Virus record (IMG/VR): IMGVR_UViG_3300036760_000158
Location: 1-20,903 of that record
DNA: 20,903 nt
Direction: 5' to 3' (one strand)
From: a virus
In this document: one piece after another, positions 10,978 to 16,367 of the stretch
How positions within the stretch are numbered: position 1 is the first letter of the stretch
Layout of the letters: every line of letters starts with the position of its first letter
Position numbers and translations under genes: made by a program
The notes under the pieces: model-generated
Told to the model about the DNA's origin: nothing
Seen by the model: the letters and a program-made list of their open reading frames with translations, nothing else
The model's database searches: none

Positions 10978-12649
10978 TATCGACCCGCGCATCGAGGCGC
11001 TGGACAAGCGCTACCAAAAGCTGCTGGGGCAGCGCTCCCCGTACGAGGAACTGTGGCGCCAGTTGATCGCCCGGGTCCGGCCCGCGCGCACCACCCCGCT
11101 GGTGTCCATTTCCCCGGGCCAGTCCCAGATGACGAGCGTCTTCGACTCGGCGCCGATTCACGCGAACGAGACCCTGGCCGCGTCCATGGCCGGGTCCCTG
11201 ACGAACGGGGCGACGAAGTGGTTCCGGCTGCGGCACCGCCTGGAGGCCGTGAACCAGGACCCGGCCACCCAGCGGTGGCTGGATAACTGCACGACGACGT
11301 GTCACAAGGCGCTCCAGTCCTCCAACTTCGGGAGCGAGGGGATCGAGGGGTACAAGGACCTGGGCGCGTTCGGGATTGCGGCCATCCTCATGCAAGAGAA
11401 CCCGATGCGCCCGAAGGGGACGCGGTTCGGGGGCATGGAGTTCTCGTGTATGTCCCCGGGCGAGTACGTCGTAGCCGAGGGCGCGGGCGGGGTGGTGAAC
11501 ACGCTCTTCCGTACCGTCCCCAAGACCCCGGCTGCCCTGGTGGAGCAGTGGCCGACGATGCAGGCCCAGGACCGGATCGGCCAGCTCCTGGAGTCGGACC
11601 CCGACTCGCCCATCGACGTGGTCCACGCCATCGTGCCGCAGCGCCAGGCCCAGGCCGGGGACAAGCCCTTCGCCTCGATCTACTACTTGCCGCAGGACCG
11701 GACCCTGATCAGCGTATCCGGGTACTGGGAATTCCCGGTCCTGGTCCCACGCTGGTCCAAGTCCAGCCGCGAGGTCTACGGGCGTGGTCCGGGGCACACG
11801 GCCCTCCCCGACATCAACACGCTGAATCGGGTGGTGGAGCAAGCGCTCCGTGCCGCGGACAAGTACATTGACCCGCCGATGAAGGCCCTGGACGAGGGCG
11901 TGCTCTCGTCGGTGCGCATCTCGCCGGCCGGGATCACGTATCTCCGGTCTATGGACGCGCTCCAGATTCTGGAGGCCGCCAGCCCGGGTCTGGTCCAGTT
12001 GGCCCAGCTCAAGGTCCAGGACCTCCAGCACCAGATCAAGGAGACGTTCTACAACCACCAGATTCAGCTGCCGTCCCAGGCCTACATGACGGCCGAGGAA
12101 GTCACGAAGCGGTACGAGCTGATGCAGCGCATCCTCGGCCCGACCCTGGGGCGACTGGAGTCCGAGTTCCTGGCCCCGATGATCCGGCGGCTCTTCATGA
12201 CCCTCTTCCGGGCCGGGATGCTCCCGAACCCGCCTGATGCCGTGATCAAGGCGCAGCAGGCCGGGTTCTCCGAGATCGACATTGAGTATGAGGGCCCCAT
12301 CGCCCAGTCCCAGCGCCGGTCCGACGTGGAGTCCATTCAGCGCACCATCGCCGTGCTCTCGCCGCTGGTCCAGGTTAAGCCCGAGATCATCGACAACTTT
12401 GACCTGGACGGGCTCGCGCGTCAGGTGGCCACGGATAACGGGGTGGCCGCCTCCTTCCTGCGGACCCCTGACGAGATCAACGTGATGCGCCAGGCGCGCG
12501 CCAAGGTCAAGGCCGCCGCCGCTCAGGCCCAGCTCCAGCAGGTGCAATCCCAGACCGCCTCGAACATGGGCTCGGCCTTGGCGCAGGGGGCGCAGGCCGC
12601 CGCGACCGCGACGGACGCGGCCCCGCAGGGAGCCCCGAATGGCGGATGA
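10970..12649 (+). CDS. Head-to-tail connector / portal protein (T7-type)
   Basis: A 559-residue podoviral connector, forming the dodecameric ring at the capsid vertex through which DNA is packaged. The N-terminal helix (IEALDKRYQKLLGQRSPYEELWRQLI) leading into RPARTT and an FDSAPIHANETLAASMAGSLTNGATKWFRLR segment is characteristic of the Head-tail_con family (PF12236). Later elements: the FGGMEFSCMSPGEYVVAEG beta wing, then helical LARQVATDNGV. The C-terminus is an Ala/Gln-rich helix (AKVKAAAAQAQLQQVQSQTA) like the barrel or tail of portals. Length matches the family (about 500-560). It overlaps both neighbours by 8-11 nt. Confidence 0.92.
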   Translation: MADIDPRIEALDKRYQKLLGQRSPYEELWRQLIARVRPARTTPLVSISPGQSQMTSVFDSAPIHANETLAASMAGSLTNGATKWFRLRHRLEAVNQDPATQRWLDNCTTTCHKALQSSNFGSEGIEGYKDLGAFGIAAILMQENPMRPKGTRFGGMEFSCMSPGEYVVAEGAGGVVNTLFRTVPKTPAALVEQWPTMQAQDRIGQLLESDPDSPIDVVHAIVPQRQAQAGDKPFASIYYLPQDRTLISVSGYWEFPVLVPRWSKSSREVYGRGPGHTALPDINTLNRVVEQALRAADKYIDPPMKALDEGVLSSVRISPAGITYLRSMDALQILEAASPGLVQLAQLKVQDLQHQIKETFYNHQIQLPSQAYMTAEEVTKRYELMQRILGPTLGRLESEFLAPMIRRLFMTLFRAGMLPNPPDAVIKAQQAGFSEIDIEYEGPIAQSQRRSDVESIQRTIAVLSPLVQVKPEIIDNFDLDGLARQVATDNGVAASFLRTPDEINVMRQARAKVKAAAAQAQLQQVQSQTASNMGSALAQGAQAAATATDAAPQGAPNGG

Positions 12650-12869
12650 ACGGGAGAAGGTGGTCCGCGCCTATCAGGCCTTCTTCGAGACCGTGGACGG
12701 CCAGGTGATCCTCGCGGACCTGGACACGAACTTTGGGACCCGGACCAGTTACGTGAAGGGCGACACCCACCAGACCGCGTTCCATGAGGGTCAGCGTGAC
12801 GTGGTGGCCCTGATCCACGCCCGCCGTCGGCTCACGCGCACCCAGACCCAGGAGAAGGCGACCGTATGA
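12639..12869 (+). CDS. Bbp19-like small phage protein
   Basis: A 76-residue protein with the pattern AYQAFFETVDGQVILADLDTNF ... HQTAFHEGQRDVVALIHARRR. This corresponds to the family named after Bordetella phage BPP-1 Bbp19 ('aF..vF.t..G..VL.dL...f......f.......t...eGqR.vv..I'), encoded between connector and scaffold in many podoviruses; the assignment is by memory of the family pattern. Function unproved. It overlaps the connector end by 11 nt and shares ATGA with the scaffold gene. Confidence 0.75.
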   Translation: MADEREKVVRAYQAFFETVDGQVILADLDTNFGTRTSYVKGDTHQTAFHEGQRDVVALIHARRRLTRTQTQEKATV

Positions 12870-13732
12870 CGATCGAAGCCGCAGCGACCACCGGAACCGA
12901 GGGCGCAGCCGGCGCAGGCACTGGGGCCCCGGCCTCAGCAGGGGCCGTGACGCCACCCGCAGCCGGGACTGGGACGGGCCTCCCCGCCGACTGGCGCTCG
13001 GGCCTGGCGCCCGACATCGCGGGTCATGCCTCCATCAAGACGTTCAAGACGCCAGGGGACCTGGCCAAGTCCCATGTCGAGGCGCAGGCCCTGATCGGCC
13101 GCTCGATCCAGGTGCCTGGGGCCGCCGAACCGCGCGAGGCCTGGGACCGGGTCTGGAACAAGCTGGGCCGGCCTGAGGCCGCGACCGGGTACGTGCTCAA
13201 GGACCCGGTCCTGCCCGAGGTCGCCGGCAAGTGGGACCCGGAACGGACCAAGAACTTCATGCCATTGGCGCACTCCATTGGGCTCTCCAACTGGCAGGCC
13301 CAGCAGGTGCTCGATGCGTTCGGCCAGCACCTGGCCTCGGCCGCCCAGCCCGCCCGCCCCAGCGTGGACGCGAAGGCGGCCGAGGCGAAGCTCCGTGGCG
13401 CGTGGGGCGGGGCCTTCGAGAAGAACATCGAGGCCGCGAAGCGGTCCATCGCGTTCGCTGGGGGCGAGGAACTGCGTCAGGCGCTCCATGAGACCGGTGC
13501 TGGGTCCCACCCCGCCGTCATCGCGGCCCTGGCCCGGTTTGGGCACCTGCTGGTCGAAGACCAGTTGATTGCCGCGGACGGGGCACTGGCCACGGGCAAT
13601 GACCAGGCCGAGCTGACCAAAATCCTGAACGCGCCCAAGGACCACCCGTTCTGGGACAAGCTCCACGCGGGGCACAAGGACGCGGTCGCCCAGGTCACGC
13701 GACTGAACGAAAAGATTCACGGCAAGGCGTAA
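12866..13732 (+). CDS. Capsid scaffolding protein
   Basis: A 288-residue protein placed directly before the capsid gene. Residues 1-40 are low-complexity Ala/Gly/Thr. Then LPADWRSGLAPDIAGHASIKTFKTPGDLAKSHVEAQALIGRSIQVP, the conserved block of podoviral scaffolds ('W...l.....ik.fk...dlAksy...q.liG..i..P'), followed by KLGRPEAATGYVL. The C-terminal half is helical and charged, ending in basic VTRLNEKIHGKA, the usual capsid-binding end. It would fill the procapsid and leave before or during packaging. Its ATG overlaps the Bbp19-like stop. The next feature is the first tRNA, 15 nt downstream. Confidence 0.85.
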   Translation: MTIEAAATTGTEGAAGAGTGAPASAGAVTPPAAGTGTGLPADWRSGLAPDIAGHASIKTFKTPGDLAKSHVEAQALIGRSIQVPGAAEPREAWDRVWNKLGRPEAATGYVLKDPVLPEVAGKWDPERTKNFMPLAHSIGLSNWQAQQVLDAFGQHLASAAQPARPSVDAKAAEAKLRGAWGGAFEKNIEAAKRSIAFAGGEELRQALHETGAGSHPAVIAALARFGHLLVEDQLIAADGALATGNDQAELTKILNAPKDHPFWDKLHAGHKDAVAQVTRLNEKIHGKA

Positions 13733-13747
13733 TCGCCGTGCCCAAGT

Positions 13748-13820
13748 GTGACGGACCCCCGACGGGGGCTGCCGGCCTGTGAAGCCGGGGCGTAGGGTTC
13801 AACTCCCTACCGTCACCCCA
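13748..13820 (+). tRNA. tRNA-His (GTG), with abnormal D-arm
   Basis: Acceptor GTGACGG (13748-13754) pairs perfectly with CCGTCAC (13810-13816), then C73 and an encoded CCA. Anticodon stem CCGGC/GCCGG is perfect, with loop CTGTGAA and anticodon GTG. The T-arm TAGGG-TTCAACT-CCCTA is normal. C73 is the tRNA-His discriminator, but the -1 base is T, so the His-specific G-1 is not encoded. The D region is only CCCCC-GAC-GGGGG, without U8 and without the G18-G19 pair that docks on the T-loop. It is either a functional but unusual tRNA or a drifting one. Confidence 0.7.
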
Positions 13821-13826
13821 TCGCAC

Positions 13827-13901
13827 GCGAACGTAGCTCAGATGTAGAGCCGCGGTTTTGTAAATCGCAGGTCGGAGACTCAAGCCCTCCCGTTCGCGCC
13901 A
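13827..13901 (+). tRNA. tRNA-Thr (TGT), with weak T-arm
   Basis: Acceptor GCGAACG pairs perfectly with CGTTCGC; discriminator G and CCA are encoded. U8-A9 and D-stem GCTC/GAGC are standard, but the D-loop AGATGTA lacks GG. Anticodon stem GCGGT/ATCGC has one G:T; loop TTTGTAA gives anticodon TGT, reading ACA. The T-arm GGAGA-CTCAAGC-CCTCC has an A53:C61 mismatch and C instead of T54, which is unusual. Six nt separate it from the tRNA-His. Confidence 0.7.
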
Positions 13902-13908
13902 TTCAGGT

Positions 13909-13983
13909 AGCGGGGTAGATCAGCGGCAGATCGCCGGGCTCATAACCCGGAGGCCGTGGGTTCAAATCCCACCCCCGCAACCA
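13909..13983 (+). tRNA. Initiator tRNA-fMet (CAT)
   Basis: The gene shows the initiator hallmarks. Positions 1 and 72 are A and A, unpaired, while 2-7 pair (GCGGGG/CCCCGC). The anticodon stem CCGGG/CCCGG has the three consecutive G:C pairs next to loop CTCATAA. The D-stem GATC/GATC has A11:U24, the purine-pyrimidine order of initiators. The D-loop AGCGGCA has GG; T-arm GTGGG-TTCAAAT-CCCAC is perfect; A73 and CCA are encoded. An elongator Met tRNA would have a paired 1:72 and a different anticodon stem. It would be formylated and start translation at AUG-type codons. It is the best-formed of the three tRNAs. Confidence 0.9.
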
Positions 13984-14210
13984 ACTTGTAGAACAGTCCC
14001 GGGGACCCCGCGAGGGTCCGGGTGCTTCCGCGACAAGCATCGCGGCGTGCAGCCTCGCGTCAGCAGGAAGAAGGGTCGGCATTCAGCCGGCAACCCTCCG
14101 ATGACACGACCATCGCAAAGCACCGCCACGGCATGTGGTGCGTGCAGGAAGGTTCGTGTTGGTCACGTCGCAACAGACGGGCCATCGCGGCCTAACCGGA
14201 GGGTCCTACC
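13984..14210 (+). promoter_or_regulatory. Structured leader between tRNA-fMet and the capsid gene
   Basis: No convincing frame is present. Stem-loops visible: 13998-14022 (GGACCC/GGGTCC plus CCC/GGG with a GG bulge); two mutually exclusive or pseudoknotted hairpins, TGCTT/AAGCA (14023-14039) and CCGCGA/TCGCGG (14028-14045); and 14072-14097 (AGGGTCGGC pairing with GCCG...ACCCT around ATTCA). CCAC/GTGG and TGTTG/CAACA pairs follow. It ends in GGAGG (14198-14202), the capsid Shine-Dalgarno. It could be a processing or stability element for the highly expressed capsid mRNA, or a switch. No T-run terminator is seen. Confidence 0.45.
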
Positions 14211-15089
14211 ATTTCCTTCCAAGTCACCACAGCCTTTGTTCAGCAGTATCGGTCGACCCTGGAGCGTCTCGTCCAGCAGGGCGGGTCCCGGCTCCGCAGC
14301 GCAGTCCGTACCGAGACCCAGGTCGGCAAGAACGAGTTCTTCGATCGTATCGGCGCCGTGACGGCCCGCAAGGTCACGACGCGCCACGACGACAGCCCCC
14401 TGATCTCGACGCCCCACGACCGGCGCCGGGTGTCCCTGGTCGACTACGACTGGGGTGACCTGATCGACAACCAGGACCGCGTGCGGCTGCTGGTCGATCC
14501 GGGGAGCACGTACTCGGAGAACGCGCGGGATGCCTTCGGGCGTGCCATCGACGACGAGATCATCAACGCCGCGTTCGGCACGGCGTACAGCGGTGAGGAC
14601 GGGTCCACCACGGTGGCCTTCCCCGCCGGCAACCAGGTGGCCGTGAACTTCAAGATCGGTGGGGGTGGCGCCAACGGGAGCCTGACCCTCGACAAGATTC
14701 TCGAAGGGAAGCGGCTGATGGACAACGCCGAGGTCCCCAACGAGAACCGATACATCGTCGCGTCGAGCAAGGAGTTCCAGAACCTCCTGAACACGACCAC
14801 GGTCCTGAGCTCGGACTACAACACGGTGAAGGCCCTGGTCAACGGCCAGCCCGGCACCCTGTACGGGTTCGAGTTCCTCCGTTCGGAGCGCCTGCTCGTG
14901 AACGGCTCCTCGCAGAACCGGGTCATCGCGTTCCAGCGTGACGGCCTGCTGCTGAGTATCGCCGCGGACATCACGGTCGAGATGGCGAAGCGCCCTGACA
15001 AGCGGTTCGCGCTCTACGTGTACGTGTGCATGTCCATCGGGGCCACCCGCATGGAAGAGGCGCGCGTCATCGAGCTGATCAGCGCGTAA
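14211..15089 (+). CDS. Major capsid protein, AUU start
   Basis: A 292-residue capsid protein of the podoviral type grouped as Phage_capsid_2 (family by memory). Conserved stretches: FQVTTAFVQQYRSTLERLVQQ at the start, RKVTTRHDDSPLISTPHDRR, VDYDWGDLIDNQDRVRLLVDP, FGRAIDDEIINAAFG, GEDGSTTVAFPAGNQVAV. In this frame the nearest upstream stop is TAA at 14193, and the first ATG/GTG/TTG is GTG 14358, which would delete about 49 conserved N-terminal residues. The only start with a Shine-Dalgarno (GGAGG, 8-nt spacing) is ATT at 14211, so the gene appears to begin with AUU, unless a base is wrong. Capsid protein is the most abundant virion component. A stable hairpin follows the stop. Confidence 0.88.
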   Translation: MSFQVTTAFVQQYRSTLERLVQQGGSRLRSAVRTETQVGKNEFFDRIGAVTARKVTTRHDDSPLISTPHDRRRVSLVDYDWGDLIDNQDRVRLLVDPGSTYSENARDAFGRAIDDEIINAAFGTAYSGEDGSTTVAFPAGNQVAVNFKIGGGGANGSLTLDKILEGKRLMDNAEVPNENRYIVASSKEFQNLLNTTTVLSSDYNTVKALVNGQPGTLYGFEFLRSERLLVNGSSQNRVIAFQRDGLLLSIAADITVEMAKRPDKRFALYVYVCMSIGATRMEEARVIELISA

Positions 15090-15097
15090 GCGCTCAT

Positions 15098-15131
15098 GCC
15101 CCGGCCGGGGCCGCGTGACCTCGGCCGGGGC
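15098..15131 (+). terminator. Ten-bp perfect stem-loop after the capsid gene
   Basis: GCCCCGGCCG (15098-15107) and CGGCCGGGGC (15122-15131) are perfectly complementary around a 14-nt loop, starting 8 nt after the capsid stop. The following TCCTCTC is only weakly T-rich, so this may be a partial terminator or an mRNA end protector that raises capsid over downstream gene expression. Confidence 0.4.
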
Positions 15132-15196
15132 TCCTCTCGCCCACTCACGCACGCTCTGCCTGGGAACGAGAAGAACCTGGGTTCGGAGAAGACACC

Positions 15197-15664
15197 ATGG
15201 CTGGACCGTTCTACAGCGACCAGATCACCAACCTTGACCAGACCACGCCCCGCAAGAACGTGCAGCCCAACGAGCTGGGTGGGCGGCTTCGGGTCGCGCA
15301 CTTCGCGTACAAGACCCCCGCGGCCGGAGCGCCGGCTGTGGGCGAGATCGTGCAGCTCACGCGACTCCCGAAGGGGGCCCGTGTCCTGGCAATCTTCGTC
15401 CAGAACGAGGCCCTGTCCTCGGCCGCCGGCACGGCCGGGGCCGACGTGGGTGACGCCGGGGACGCCGACCGGTTCGTGGCGGCCTACGACATGGATGCCG
15501 CGCACAGCGTGTTCCTGACCCTGCGGACGGACACGGTCACGCCGCCCGTCCTCGGGTACGGGTACGAGACCACGGCCGAGCTGACGCTCACCATGACGGT
15601 GACGGGCGAGGCGTTCGCGGTCTCGAAGTACATCCGCGGCCACGTGGAATATTGCGTGGACTAG
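15197..15664 (+). CDS. Probable capsid-associated (decoration-type) protein
   Basis: A 155-residue protein next after the capsid gene. Pattern: GGRLRVAHFAYKTPAAGAPAVGEIVQLTRLPKGARVLAIFVQNEALSS, then DADRFVAAYDM, then strand-rich TAELTLTMTVTGEA. The 'a..Gdvi.L.rlPkGarvl...v..ea' block is one I associate with small proteins coded right after capsid genes in podoviruses, thought to decorate the shell or act as head fibers. The start ATG 15197 follows GGAGAAGAC. No signal peptide. It is flanked on both sides by strong hairpins, so its mRNA level may be set separately. Confidence 0.6.
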   Translation: MAGPFYSDQITNLDQTTPRKNVQPNELGGRLRVAHFAYKTPAAGAPAVGEIVQLTRLPKGARVLAIFVQNEALSSAAGTAGADVGDAGDADRFVAAYDMDAAHSVFLTLRTDTVTPPVLGYGYETTAELTLTMTVTGEAFAVSKYIRGHVEYCVD

Positions 15665-15682
15665 CGGAGCGGTAGTGCCACA

Positions 15683-15722
15683 GGGGAGGAGCGCGCCATG
15701 GGGTTCGCTCCTCCCCCCGTTT
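15683..15722 (+). terminator. Strong stem-loop, probable intrinsic terminator
   Basis: GGGGAGGAGCG (15683-15693) pairs perfectly over 11 bp with CGCTCCTCCCC (15706-15716) around a 12-nt loop, followed by CCGTTT. The stem is very stable; the T-run is short, so termination may be partial. It lies between the decoration-type gene and the tail adaptor gene. Confidence 0.5.
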
Positions 15723-15755
15723 CACGTGCCATGAACCCTTACCAAAGGTGAACGA

Positions 15756-16367
15756 GTGGCCAGTATCGTGGAGATTGCCTCGAACGCGCTCCGGCTCCTG
15801 GGTGCCAAGCCCGTGACGAGCCTGGACGACGACTCCGAGCGCGCTCGCCAGGTGAACGCCTTCTGGCCCAATTGCCGGGACGCGACCCTCCGCGCGTACC
15901 CGTGGAAGTTCGCGTCCACGCGTGCCGCGCTCGGGCAGTTGGCCGCCGGCCCGCTCTGGGAGTACGCGTACGCGTACCAGCTCCCGACCTCGCCATGGTG
16001 TCTCCGGGTGCTGCGCACGAACCTGGACGACGTGAAGGTCCCCTGGACCCTGGAGGCCGACCGCACGCTGGTGACGGACGCCACGTCCGTTTCCATCAAG
16101 TACACCGCGCGGATCACGGACCCGGGCTCGTACGATGCCTCCTTCGAGTCCGCAGTGACGGCCCGCCTGGCCTGTGACCTGGCGTATCCGGTGGCCGCGA
16201 ACCGTGGCCTGGCCCAGGACATGTGGCAGTTGTACCGGTTCAAGATGCAGGAGGCCCGGTTCCTGGACTCGGGCGAGGCCTCGCCCACGGGCATCGTCTC
16301 CGATGACCTGATCACGGCGCGTCTCTCGGGCGGCACCGCCTTCCTCCCGATCCGGGTCATTTCCTGA
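15756..16367 (+). CDS. Tail tubular protein A-like adaptor (gp11/gatekeeper ring)
   Basis: A 203-residue protein from GTG 15756 after AAAGGTGA. The N-terminus ASIVEIASNALRLLGAKPVTSLDDDSERARQVNAFWPNCRDATLRAYPWKFA is the classic opening of podoviral adaptors ('i.NraL..lGe..I.slddds..A..c...y...rd.vLr..pW.FA'). A beta region (YAYAYQLPTSPWCLRVLRTNLD) and a final helix bundle follow (SAVTARLACDLAYPV, DMWQLYRFKMQEARFLDSGE). The product forms a ring between connector and nozzle. The stop overlaps the nozzle start (TGATG), so the two are made together. Confidence 0.85.
   Translation: MASIVEIASNALRLLGAKPVTSLDDDSERARQVNAFWPNCRDATLRAYPWKFASTRAALGQLAAGPLWEYAYAYQLPTSPWCLRVLRTNLDDVKVPWTLEADRTLVTDATSVSIKYTARITDPGSYDASFESAVTARLACDLAYPVAANRGLAQDMWQLYRFKMQEARFLDSGEASPTGIVSDDLITARLSGGTAFLPIRVIS

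Noticed and set aside
10535-12547. Very long open frame on the minus strand opposite the connector gene
   Set aside because: Repetitive Gly/Leu/Arg/His/Val composition typical of the antisense of GC-rich genes, no Shine-Dalgarno, and the plus strand encodes a clear connector protein.
14047-14361. Short plus-strand frames in the capsid leader
   Set aside because: No Shine-Dalgarno, basic Arg/Pro/Ser-rich composition, and overlap with the capsid frame; the region is better explained as structured RNA.
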